Shown in pieces: positions 29,901-41,700 of a stretch of DNA of 64,000 bases. Under the pieces are notes generated by a model. That model made no database searches. It was not told the origin of the DNA and was given only the letters and a program-made list of their open reading frames with translations. This DNA is from Chamaecyparis obtusa (lineage: Eukaryota > Streptophyta > Pinopsida > Cupressales > Cupressaceae), in assembly GCA_027943335.1 (NCBI GenBank), contig BSBK01008832.1, positions 1-64,000 on the forward strand. The letters run 5' to 3'. Numbering within the stretch: position 1 is the stretch's first letter; each line of letters opens with the position of its first letter. A program made the translations under genes and the position numbers.

Positions 29901-31476
29901 TTTAAAATGGGTTGAGTTTTTGCAGAGTTATACATTTGTTTTGAAACACAGGAGTGGAAAGTCTAATAGGGTTGCAGATGCTCTTAGCAGAAGACAACTA
30001 TTGCTGACAGAAATGCAGATTGAAGTGGTTGGGTTCAAGGAACTCAAGAATTTGTATCCAGAGGATCCTGATTTTGGTGAAGCTTGGAAAGCTTGTACAG
30101 AACCTGTTACTCTAGACAGGATGAAATGGTTGGATTTCATCATCCAGGATGATATGCTATTCAGAGGGAGTCAGTTGTGCATTCCACGAAATTCTATGAG
30201 GGAGAATCTCATCAAGGAGAAGCATAGCGGAGGATTGGCTGGACATTTTGGTCGTGATAAAACCCTTGGTTTGGTTAGTGAGAATTATTATTGGCCACAG
30301 TTGCAGCAAGATGTGAAGAAGTTTGTACAGAGTTGTAGAGTATGTCAGATGGCAAAAGGAGTGAAGCAGAATACAGGGTTGTATCAGCCATTATCTGTAC
30401 CAGAGAAGCCTTGGGAGGATATCAGTATGGACTTTGTTTTTGGTTTACCGAGGACACAGCAGGGACATGATTCAATTTTTGTTGTAGTTGACAGATTTTC
30501 AAAGATGGCACATTTTATTCCCTGCAAGAAGACTAATGATGTTGTTCATGTAGCAGAATTGTTTTTCAGAGAAGTAGTGAGACTTCATGGTTTGCCAAAG
30601 ACCATAGTTTTAGATCGGGACACTAAGTTTGTTGGATATTTCTGGCGTACATTGTGGAAGAAGTTGAAGACAGATTTGAAGTTTAGTTCATCACATCATC
30701 CACAGACTGATGGACAGAAAGAGGTGGTGAATAGGAGTTTGGGAAATTTGCTGAGATGTTTGGTTGGAGATAAGCCAACAGGATGGGATTTGATTTTACC
30801 ACAGGCAGAATTTGCATACAATAATTCTGTCAATAGGAGCACTGGTAAATCACCATTCCAGATTGTATATGGAAGTAGTCCAAGAAATGCATCTGAATTG
30901 AGAAAGATAGATAAAGGAGAAATAAGTAGTGCTGAAGCTGAGGATTTTGCAGAACACTTGAAGAACATCCATGAGGAGGTGAGGAAGCATATTACCAAGA
31001 TGAATGCATAGTATAAGGCTAAGGCAGATGAGAAAAGGAGGTATAAGGAATTTCAGGTTGGTGATGAAGTCATGGTTCATTTGCAGAAGGAGCGGTTTCC
31101 AGTTGGTACATATAACAAGCTGAAAATGAAGAAGTTTGGGCCATGTAAGATACTGAAGAAGCATGATTCAGGAAATGCATATGAGGTAGAATTGCCTAGT
31201 GAGCTGAATATTTCACCAGTGTTTAACATTTCAGATTTGACAGAGTATCACGAAGGAGGTGTTGAAGATGAGGTTGCGGCAGCACAGTGGAGTATTCCAA
31301 CAACTAGTTTAGACACTAAGGAGATCGAAGATATATTGGATAGTCGTGTTGGCAGAAGCACAAGGAACATGACATATGAAGAATATCTGGTCAAATGGAA
31401 AGGACGACCTGTTGAAGATTCATCATGGCTGACAAAGGAGGAGGTTAGCCGTCTTGGTTTTCCTCTGTACACCTGA
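26969..31476 (+). pseudogene. Gypsy Gag-Pol polyprotein, copy 2 (frameshift and several stops)
   Basis: Same domain order as copy 1: Gag core, zinc knuckle CFHCGEEGHRALEC, protease IIDSGSTDNLV, RT with YLDDILIF, RNase H, integrase with all three acidic positions, chromodomain, natural stop at 31474. Breaks: TAG 27371, TGA 27380, TAA 27974, a 1-bp deletion near 28275 that shifts the frame, then TAG 28282, TAA 28312, TAG 28411 and TAG 31009. The longest open stretch, 28474-31011, covers protease-distal sequence through integrase. The TGA at 27380 is at the same codon as TGA 21871 of copy 1, so it predates the duplication or was carried by the mobilised template. Confidence 0.93.
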
Positions 31477-31514
31477 GTCATGACAGGGTCACTTCTCAAA
31501 TTACCCCAGGTGTC

Positions 31515-32375
31515 TGATGCAGAAGCAGCTTGGGTGTAAGAGCAATCTTGGATCACCCAAAAATATTTCTATTTTTGAATTCAATAAGGGCTATCCTGTG
31601 TAGAGCTGCTATTTATGGAAAGTTACTATTTTTGGTAATTTTTGTCTGTGCTCAGAATGATCTAATTTCTTTCTTGGAGGTTCATTTTGGTCATATAAGT
31701 CTGCCAGTAAAGTTTCATTTCCAGATCAAGTGTATGTTGGAAGATATTGAAGATTTTCGGTATTGGCAGAAGGGTACAGAAACTTTGAACTCAGTTTTGA
31801 AGGCCTTAGAGGCCCCGAATGAGGTCGAAAATTTGGGTGACGAGCGCTTGCGCGGGTCAAGCCTGTAGAGTGCTTCGTGACGTTTCTGAAATGGGGTTAT
31901 AGTAGCCGAGCGGGTCAACGGGTGATGACTTATGGTCTTCGGAAGTTGGACCACCTGAATTGGCAGAAAATAATTTTCTTCAAAATTTCTGTTTGGGTTT
32001 CAAAGGTTATCTTGAGCTGACTATGATGTAATAAAATTTAAAATAAAATAATGCTGAGTTTGGTCGGCCTTATTGGCTAAAATTCTGGAACCTTCCCAGG
32101 CGGTGGAAAATTGCATATATAAGGAAGGCTGTATTATTGTCTTAGGCAGTTCAGAATAATTCTGGGTAGTAGATCTGGGTATTGATTCGAGGCTTTTTCC
32201 TACAGAATATTGTAAGGGAATGCCCATGTGGCTTTGCACATTGTAATTCTGAAAGTTTGTAATTCCACATTTGTGGAGATAATAAGAAGCCAATTTTTCT
32301 GTTCTTGCATATTACTGTTGTTGTTTCTTTATTTTTGTTATGTGTTTGTGGTATTAAGGGGAGCACCCTTCATCA
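31515..32375 (+). repeat. LTR3 of the gypsy compound
   Basis: 861 bp, begins TGATGCAGAAGCAGCTTGGG and ends TTCATCA, TATA box at 32116-32122. Followed directly by the second copy of the GTGTG target duplication. It differs from LTR1 and LTR2 near its 5' end by a few substitutions. Confidence 0.95.
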
Positions 32376-32380
32376 GTGTG

Positions 32381-32650
32381 GATCTCCAAAGTGTTCCCAA
32401 ATAATGGTCCAACATGTGTGTGGGCATCTAACATCTTGTTAGATTTGACTTCATGAAAGGAAGATGCATTGATATTGTATGCAAACAATTTCATGATATT
32501 CAAATTCCTTTGCTTCCAAGATAAGTTTTTCAACTTGGACTTTGGCTTAGGAATAATTCTATAAAGATTAGGCAAGGGTTTTATCCATCTACAATATGTG
32601 ATTATGCCCTTTTCCCATGATGCATAATTATTGGATTGTATATTCCATGC
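32381..32650 (-). pseudogene. Unknown protein remnant, N-terminal piece (copy A)
   Basis: The minus strand reads LPNLYRIIPKPKSKLKNLSW, KQRNLNIMKLF, then SNKMLDAHTHVGPLFGNTL and on to the gypsy border. Copy B at 38526-38721 gives nearly the same protein, and many of the differences are single residues. Upstream, near 32640, the frame is degenerate. Function unknown; it might be an element-encoded protein. Confidence 0.55.
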
Positions 32651-32730
32651 CTTTATCCATTATTAACTTCTCACATGAAATGAGATTTACAAATCATTGC
32701 ACCCTACTATAATTCAATAAATCAAAGTAA

Positions 32731-32757
32731 CCCCCCCCCACCCCCCCTCCCCCCAAA
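32731..32757. repeat. Poly-C tract
   Basis: A C-run interrupted by one A and one T, in a place where unit 2 (38900) has only seven C residues. It is an expansion in unit 1 and a likely spot for sequencing error. Confidence 0.85.
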
Positions 32758-35699
32758 GTCGATGATTTTGGTACTTTATATGTAGTGCATGTACAATTTC
32801 CACTTACCAAAATGACCACGTGCACTTATGAGTTTGATGATTACAAAAAAAATAAGCTATAATAGACTCAACCAAAGAAGAAACAAGATCTCGTAAGGAT
32901 CCAATCAATTACAAGTGCCAAATATAGGTGAAAATAGACCAAATATTGAAAGTGATATGTCTACCAACAATGCCTACAAACCGATGCCAAATTTGATATA
33001 AAAATCATGCACTTACAAAAAATGGCACCTGAAAATGAGTTTGTATGAGCCCGAATGGAACTCTAAAGTTGTAAACCAAGGATTGCTTAGATATAGCTAT
33101 GAAAGAAATTAATTTTATGAAACATGTGTACCCTAAAATAAAAAAAATAACTTCAAATCTGAGAAGATTGTGAGAAGCTACCCTAAATAAAAAATATGTA
33201 CTAAAAAATGAGCTAAAATGAGGGAGTTATGGGTGTTTAAAGAATTCCTTAAAAATTAAAACTTTAATCCTTGAGGGAACCACCCAAAAAAATTATCCCA
33301 CATTCATTGCGCAAGAAAATTTCTAGCGGTATATATACTAAAACACACTTTAATCTTAACAAACCTCAAAGTGAAGCATTGGCAACCCACAATGTGGAAC
33401 TGAGGATTGTTTTGTCAAACTCGTACAATGACTTATCTATACTACTCTATTAACATTAGTTAGTTTGATTTGCTAAGTCATTGTTGAATGGTTCCCCAAA
33501 TTTCCATGTCAGGATTGCCTTAGAGAAATTTTGAAAGCATTGCATCCTTTATCCCACATGCGCTAGTGAAAATGAACTTAAGAACAATATAATGAGAATT
33601 TGACATGCTCTCAAATAAAGTTGTTTGTTTTGCACAATAGGAATGATGTCACTGATCGAGTTATGCTATGTGGGTATCGAATTTGGAATATTTCTTGGTG
33701 GGGTGGTTTGGATCTGACAACATGATCTTCTGACGATTGTCTATGATTTGACTGTGATGTCATGAAAATGTGGTTTGACATAAATTAGAGGCTTGGAAAC
33801 TAGTTTTTGTATTGATAATTGCAAGAAAATAATGCCAAATCCAAAAAAAATTCAAAAAAATTCAAACAAATTAAATAATTATTGAAAATTCATTATCGAA
33901 TTGCAAATCAGGCTTCACAAATCTGATTTGCAAATTTTTTTTGCCTCAAATTTGAATTTTTCCCAAGGTAGGAAAATTAATAGCCAAAATTTACCAAAAT
34001 GGCCACTCAAACACAATGGCAAGGTTGTATCTTTCTTTAGACGCTCCCAAAATCTATTGCACCTTTAGATCAGAATCATGGCCCTCCAAAATATGAAGAA
34101 AATAGCTCTCCAATGTCTATGCAATGAAAACTTCTATGACTCTGATAACATGTAAGAATTTTTCTAAGACAAAGAATGAAATGCCAAGATCTAGAAGCTC
34201 AATAGATAGCACAAGAGAAATATGAAAATGATATGATCCTCAATTGACTGGATTCAGTGATAATTAATAATACATAAAAGGTCTAATGATTTACAATGTA
34301 GATATGTCTGAATATATAGGCAATGCATGATAACTGGGAGATATGCAAGTGATAACCTATCAACTATACTAGGTGTAATAACATGTCCACCAAAGGTGGA
34401 TCATCCTCCATTGTACAATGAAGTATGTGCAAACATGTGCAACAATGAGAGGATGATAATGTGATAAGAGAATGAAAGGTGGATCACATACATAAAGTAG
34501 AATGAGATAAAAATTAACTCCACCTAAAGAGGAATTCTCTTACACCATGTGCTAAAATGAAATGTAAACTCCTAGGTGTCTACATGAAAAACTACTATGT
34601 AATGCATTATCCTAAGTAAACTTTTGTGAAGTGTACTTTTTATTGATTAACTAAACAAATAATTTTGGGTGGATTTTCAATCAAAATGTGATTTTGAATG
34701 GGGAAGAAACCAATAGGTAACTAAATTATTTCAGATAAATCCCTTCTAGATTGCCTAGACATAAAAAATTGTATATTGGTATACTACTAGTTTTAGGTAT
34801 AACAGAAAAAAAAAATTGGGATAAAAAGGTGAGTCTCTTGATACTTTCTCCTGTATACATGCATTGCAACTACATGAGAAAGGAGAAGCTTATTTCACAT
34901 AATATATGGCTATACTAATGAATTTATTGTGTTTGAATTTTCATTAGAAGAATAATGGCAGTCAGGTGTAAATTTTCCATTGTCATATCCTCTATGTAAT
35001 GCCACACTAGGAAAATAGAATTACAACTAAGAAAATAGGCTACAATTTTTTTTTAACTTTTTTTAAACATGAACAAAGTACATGCATATAATCCAAATAA
35101 CAAAGCCTCTAAGAATTTACTGTTGTTTCATCAATAATGCATAACCAATGTCTATCATAATAGATTATCCTTATTCAATATCCAATATTATTCTTTCCAT
35201 TTGAATTTTCAATTATCATAAAAGAACATGGTATTGACATCTCTTAACTAATTACATTACAATGAGTATGACCGTATTTGTACACATTCAAATAATAATT
35301 TCAATTCCAAAGAGATACAATAAAAAATCATTGCAACCATAAGAATTACATAATATGTTGCACTATTAAATAGCATCTTCAATGTTCCAACATTAAACAT
35401 AGAACTGTATTCATCCTTTCTTGCCAACTCATCATGGAATCTTGCAGACAACAGTAAACACAATCCTAAGGGCCAAACCTAAAGACTCATGGGCTCATCT
35501 TAGATGTCCTTTCCTATTTCATGCACAAAGTCTTCATAGTTTGGTTATTGGATCTTGAACCATAAATTACAAGTACATAAAAGAAATATAACAAATAGAA
35601 ACAAGCATCAAGATAAGGACCCAAGGGTGACATCATGAGATCCAAGATATACAACATGGCCCAAAGGTGAATCATGGGTTATCAGATGCAGACACATGG

Positions 35700-36060
35700 A
35701 AACTAGAGAGAGTCCTAGGGTGCAAGTAGGAGAGTGTCATCATTTGGACCTCTATCTACTATGGGTTTTCCCTGGCAGTCTCCCCTAGACCCCCAACCCC
35801 AAAGAAAGGATCCATGCGGAACTAGTAACCACTCAAGGGGACAAGGAAGATGATTTTCATTAATGCCTTCTCTAGCCCATCCTAAGTCTATACAATAACT
35901 AATGGCCACAGGTGGAGGTATCATAATTATCTTATTAATATTTTATCTCAACCCAAAATTTGTTTTAAGTTATCATTGGATTAATCAACTCACAATGAGT
36001 TTCTCATAGTAGCCACTTTATGGCCCTGACCCCCATTTTGAGCCACTCCCCTATACATGC
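35700..36060 (-). repeat. Block related to the giant solo LTR (copy 1)
   Basis: Shares landmarks in order with 4570-4930 of the solo LTR: GAGTGTCATC, a CC(T/C)GG(C/T)A block, CCCCAACCCC, CATGCGGAAC, a run ending GCACTAA or ACTAATGGC, and a second GGCCC(T/C)GACCCC block followed by GAGCCACTC. Similarity is patchy. Its presence suggests that the 6.15-kb unit contains an LTR of a distant relative. Confidence 0.5.
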
Positions 36061-38027
36061 CCCTAGCAAACCTCCAATAAGAAATACAAAAGAGAGTAAC
36101 ATTCTGGCAAGCTCTAGAGTAAATTAAGGTATAAGAAATCTCACTGAAATTTTAAGGGAGTCATAGGAACCATCATGTTCACCATAGCATATAATCAAAA
36201 CAAAATATCCCTATTTCATAATATAAAGGCTCACAAATCAATCAAGTTACAACCAATAACATCATAGGATAAATAATCATAAATAGAAATTCATGCTACA
36301 TGGTACGCAAATGTCCCAAAATACAACCGATCAAAGAAAATAATCACCACAAGAGACAAGAACACTTAGGAATAAAAATACCTCTCCTATGCCTCTCGTA
36401 TTCGTACTCTAGGAGATAAAGACCATAATTGCCAAATAACTATCCAATACTCAAGTCCAAGATACTCAATAAGATAAACGAAGATAACCATGACATAACT
36501 AAGACAAATTCATTATCCTTCAAGACAAGAGTATACATGAATACCTACCAATAAATCCTCATGCTAGTTAACAATAATTTTCCCTTAAAGTACTAACAAA
36601 ATGTCAAATCAATTAATAACTCCTTTAGTTTCATAAAAAAAATTTACTAGATTATCCTAATCAAAATTAATAAAACTAAATACTATTTCATGAAAGGGAA
36701 AATAAAATGAAACAAAAAGAATAATAACCATATTTCTTTACCATGTGTCTAAATACAATAGCTAAATAGTCAAATTAATTTTTATCACATGACAAAGATT
36801 ATTAACAAGTATCTACCTTAAAACGTGAGACACCTATTCAATATAAAATAGTTAATTAGTTATCAATTAACATTCTATCAATATTTTCTAACCATAATTT
36901 ATTTACAATTACATAAATTAATCTAACTAAACAAAAGATATGGAATGGGCTAACAAATAAAAATAAATAAATGTATAAAAAAAATCTATGTCTTCACCTT
37001 ACACATAATTTTGATTTATAATTGCTTAAACAAACCATAAAATAAAATCTAATCAATAATTACTTTCTAAATAATCACTAAAAAAATCCCAATCAAAATT
37101 ACATAACTAAACACTGTTTATAAATTAGAAGCATTCTATATTTAACATTCAAACAATCAAATTCTATTTACTAGAAATCCATTAGAGAGAGGATTAATTT
37201 AATCTAAGAATATGTTAACATTACAATAAACTAACTATTACCTAAGCATAATTTAAAAGAAATATATACATAGAGCTAAATTTATCTTTAAAAAACTCAA
37301 CCTTTGCTGTCCAACGTAAGTATAGAACAGCAATTAGGAATAATGGAAGAATATAGAAAATATGCGAAGTATCTAAGAACCAACTAACAAGGAATCAAAA
37401 TAAGAAGAAAGAAATTCGTTTGAGTCAAACATAGATAAAAACAACCATTTTAATTTCATTATTCAAAAGTAAATTCACATAAAGTATGCACTAATATATT
37501 AAAAAAAACATGGATAGTTACGCTGCCATAGAACTACGCAGAGAAAGTCGGGAAAAAAAGAAATAAAAAACACTAAAACAGGTGGATGAAAACACCGAAG
37601 TACCAACCAATATAAAATCCATAACCAAGAGAATAAGGCGTTAGGTTCAAACAGATGAAAACGCGAAACATAAGCAGAGAAAGATGTCAATAATATAATC
37701 CATTGAAATGCCAAAAGCAGTTTTGAATTTTTCTGTAGACACTAAAGGCAGGAATTGACCGAAACAAATGAACCAAGGAAAAATACAACCTCTAACACAA
37801 TGAGATTTAATCACCCAAAGAAGAATAAAAAACATCCAGGTTAAGATGTAAAAAAAAAAAAAGGTTGGGTGCCAATACGCTGCCAGAGATAGAAGTAAAG
37901 ATAATAGGTATTCTAAAGAACGGTACACCCAAAACCAATCTTACACAAAGAAACAACGCAAAAACCATCATTTTTAGATGGTATTAAATTTGAAAACATA
38001 ATAAAATATTGTAATACCACTTTTTTT

Positions 38028-38790
38028 TTATAAAGAGACCTCTTCTAAATGTTGTATCAAAGAATCCACAATCATGTCAAGTTTGAAAGAAGGATCAACT
38101 GGAGAATGAAGATGAGGGTCAGAGTGTTCCATCACAACAAATAAAGAAGAATCATCTTCATCAAAGAGAAGATGAATGTCATCAATGATGTCTCCCAAAT
38201 CCTCAATGTAGGACTCCACAAACCAACCTGCAATGCCTGCCAACAAGTCATCCCATGGAATAATGTTTTGAAGACAAGAAATACCCTGCTACACTTAATC
38301 AAAAGAGTCAACGACTATAGGAATATAAGCATCAGTAGAACGAATGGTAGAAGTGATCTCAACTAGAGAGTAGAAACTACACATTGAGATATTAAATCAT
38401 CATAGCTCTCAAAAAATGCAAGACGCTAAATTTCCTTTACGGTAGGCTCATCATAGTGAATATTATTTGCACCATCAAGTGGAACAAGACAATATACAAC
38501 TCGATCTTCTAGGAATGGAGGAACATGTGGATGTCCAAAGTGTTCTCAAATAATGCTCCAACATGTGCATGGGAATCTAACATCTTCTTAGGTTTGACTT
38601 CAGGAAAGGAAGATGTACTGATATATGCAATCAATTCCATGATATTCAAATTCCTTTGCTTCCAAGATAAATTTTTCAACTTGGACTTTGGCTTAGGAAT
38701 AATTCCATAAAGAGTAGGCAAGGTTTTTATCCATCTACAATATGTGATTATGCCATATTACCATGATGCATAATTATCCCCAGTAAAATG
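38028..38790 (-). pseudogene. Unknown acidic protein remnant, complete copy B
   Basis: The best preserved copy of the old frame. In minus-strand order it reads LPTLYGIIPKPKSKLKNLSW, MLDSHAHVGALFENTLDIH, FLEDRVVYCLVPLDGAN, YDEPTVKEI, LAFFESYDDLISQ, YSLVEITSTI, then LLAGIAGWFVESYIEDLGDI, DDIHLLFDEDD, and a final SFKLDMIVDSLIQHLEEV. A few stops and frameshifts (for example after KEI) break about 235 residues. The C-terminal third is strongly acidic. No known domain is recognised. The three scattered pieces of copy A align to it end to end, which shows that it is a single ancestral frame. Confidence 0.6.
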
Positions 38791-41700
38791 TAAAACTATA
38801 GGATGGATTGTATATTCCATGACTTTATCCATTATGAACTTGTCACATGAAATGAGATCAATAAATCATTGCACACCCCTATAATGCAATAAAATGAAGT
38901 ACCCCCCCAAAGTAGATGATTTTGGCACTTTACATGTAGTGCATGTACAATTGGCACTTACAAAAATGACTAAGTGCACTTTTGATTTTGATGATTACAA
39001 AAAAAATGAAGCTATAATAGACCTAACCAAAGAAGACACAAGATCTCGTAAGGATCCAATTAGTTACAAGTGCCAAATATAGGCAAAAATAGACCAAATT
39101 TTAGAAGTGATATGTCTACCAATAGTGGCTACAAACTGATGCCAAATTTGACAGAAAAACCATGTACTTACAAAAAAAATGGCACCTAAAAATGTGTTTG
39201 TATGAGCCTGAATAGACCTCTGAAGTTGCAAAATCAATTCTTAGCTACAACTATGAAAAAATTTAATTTTCTAAAACATCTATACCCCAAAATAAAAAAT
39301 AACTTCAGATCTGAGAAGATTGTAAGAAGCTACCCTAAAAAAAAAAACATGCACTAAAAAATGAGCTAATTTGAGGGAGTTATGGGCATTTAAAGACTGT
39401 CTAAAAAATTGAAACTTCAATCCTTGAGGGAGCCACCCAAAATCATTATCCCACATTCATTGTGCAACAAAATTTCCAGCGGTATATATACTAAAACACA
39501 CTTCAATCTTAACAAACCTCAAAGGGAAGCATTGGAAACCCAGAATGTGAAATTGAGGACTATTTTGTCAAACTCGTACGTTGACTTATGTGTACTACTC
39601 TGCTAATGTTAGTCAGTTTGATTTGCTAAGTTATTGTTGGATGGTTCCACAAATTTCCACATCGGGGGTGCCTCACAATTTTTTTGAGAGCATTGCATCC
39701 TTTATCCCACATGCACTAGTGCAAAGGAACTTAAGAATAATATAATACGAATTTGATGCGCTCTCAAATAAAGTTGTTTGTTTTGAACACTAGGAATGAT
39801 ATCACTGATTCAGTTGTGCTTCGTGGGTATCAAATTTGGAATATTGGTTGGCAGGGTGGTTTGGATCTGACAATAGAATCTTCTAATGCCTATCTATGAT
39901 TTGATTGTGATGTCCTGCAAATGTGTAGAATTATAAGAAAATAATTTAAATTTTTTTTTAAATAAAAATAATTATTGAAAATTCATTACCAAATTGCGAA
40001 TCAGACTGCACAAATCTGATTTGCAATATTTTTTCCTCAGATTTGACTTTTGCCCAATGTAGAAAATTTATTGTCAAAATTTACCAAAATGGACACTCAG
40101 ACACAATGGTGAGGTCATATCTTTCTCTAGATGCTCCCAAAAGTTGTTGTACCTTTGGATCAGAATCACGACCTTCCAAAATAAGAAGTCAATAGCTCTC
40201 CAATGGATATGCAATGAAACCTTCTGTGGCTTTCATACTATCTAATAATTTTCCTAAGACAACGAATGAAATGCCAAGATTTAGAAACTCAATAGATAGC
40301 ACAAGAGAATTAGGCAAATGATATGATCCATAATTGACTAGATTCAATGATAATTAATAATACATAAAAGGTCTAATGATTTACAATGTAGAAATGCTTG
40401 AATATATAGGGAATGCATGATAACTAGGAGATATGCAAGTGATAACCTCTCAACTACACTAGGTGTAATCACATGTCCACCAAAGGTGGATTATCCTCCA
40501 TTGTACAATGAAGTATGTGCAAATATGTGCAATAATGAGATGATGATAATGTGATAAGAGCACGAAAGGTGGATCTCATACATAAAGTAGAATGAGGTAA
40601 CAATTACCTCCACCTAAAGAGGAATTCTCCTACACCATGTGCTAAAATGAAATGTAAACTTCTATGTGTCTACATGAAAAACTACTATGTAATTTGTTAT
40701 CCTAAATAAACTTTATTAAAGTGTACTTATGATCGATTAATTAAACTAATAATTTTGGGTGGATTTTTAATCACAATATGATTTTGAATGGAAAAGAAAC
40801 CAATAGGTAGCTAAAGTAGTTCAAATAAATCCCTTTTCCATTGCCTACACATAAAAAATGGTATATTGGTATACTACGAGTTTTAGTTATAACAAAACAA
40901 AATTGGGATAAAAGGGTGAGTCTCTTGATACTTTCTCTTATATACATGCATTACAACTACATGAGAAAGGAGCAGATTCTACCCCATAATATAGGGCTCT
41001 ACTGATGAATTTATTGTGTTAGAATTTCTATTAGAAGAAGAATGGTGGTCGGGTGTAAATGTGCCATTGTCACATCCTCTATGTAATGCCACACTAGGAA
41101 AACAAAATTACAACTAATAAAATAGGCTACAAATTATTTTAATTTTTTTAAAGATGGAAAAAGTACTTGCATACAATACATCAACATATGTACCGTTAAA
41201 CATGAAAATCATGAACTTAGTATGAGAGGTAACATAAATCAAAATAAAAAAGAATCTAACAATTCAATGACATTGCATCAATATTGCATAACCAATGTCT
41301 ATCATAATAAATTATCCTTATTCAATATTGAGTATGATTCTTTCCATTTGAATTTTCAATTATCATAAAAGCACGTGGTATTGACATCTCTTCACTGATT
41401 ACATTACAATGTGTATGACCATATTTGTACACATTCAAATAATAATCTCAATCCCAAGGACATACAATAAAACATCATTGTAACCATAAGAAGTACATAA
41501 TGTGTTGCGCTATTAAATAGAATCTTTATGTTCCAACATTAAACATACAACTATATTCATCCTTTCTTGCCAACTCATCATGGAACCTTGCAGACAATAG
41601 TAAACACAATCCTAAGGACCAAACCTAAAGACTCGTGGACCCATCTTATATGGCCTTGCATATTTCATGCACAAAGTCTTCATAGTTTGGTTATTGGATC

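Larger units (their letters stand above)
20498..32375 (+). mobile_element. Ty3/gypsy chromovirus compound: LTR-internal-LTR-internal-LTR
   Basis: Three LTRs of 861 bp (20498-21358, 26007-26867, 31515-32375) alternate with two internal regions that each encode Gag-Pol. The outer ends are flanked by a 5-bp target duplication GTGTG (20493-20497 and 32376-32380). The uninterrupted target can be read at about 38524. No duplication flanks the central LTR, and the sequences bordering all LTRs match (AGTGGTATCAGAGC after LTR1 and LTR2; CCCAGGTGTC before LTR2 and LTR3). This is one insertion that gained a second internal region, most simply by unequal LTR recombination, not two separate insertions. 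A C-terminal chromodomain marks it as a chromovirus. Both polyproteins are broken. Confidence 0.95.
32381..38523. repeat. Tandem unit 1 of about 6.15 kb
   Basis: The sequence after the gypsy insertion (GATCTCCAAAGTGTTCCCAA) reappears at 38530 and stays colinear to about 44.07 kb, with an offset of 6,148-6,151 bp, so units 1 and 2 are a head-to-tail duplication. The unit contains a minus-strand coding remnant at each edge, AT-rich non-coding sequence (32.7-35.6 kb) in which I see no gene, an LTR-like block (35.70-36.06 kb), and copy B of the 2.2-kb repeat (36.09-38.24 kb). Divergence between units is moderate with many small indels, so the duplication is old. Confidence 0.85.

Noticed and set aside
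32731..32757. Poly-C tract as a regulatory polypyrimidine element
   Set aside because: Unit 2 has only a short C run at the same place, so it is a slippage expansion or a base-calling artefact.
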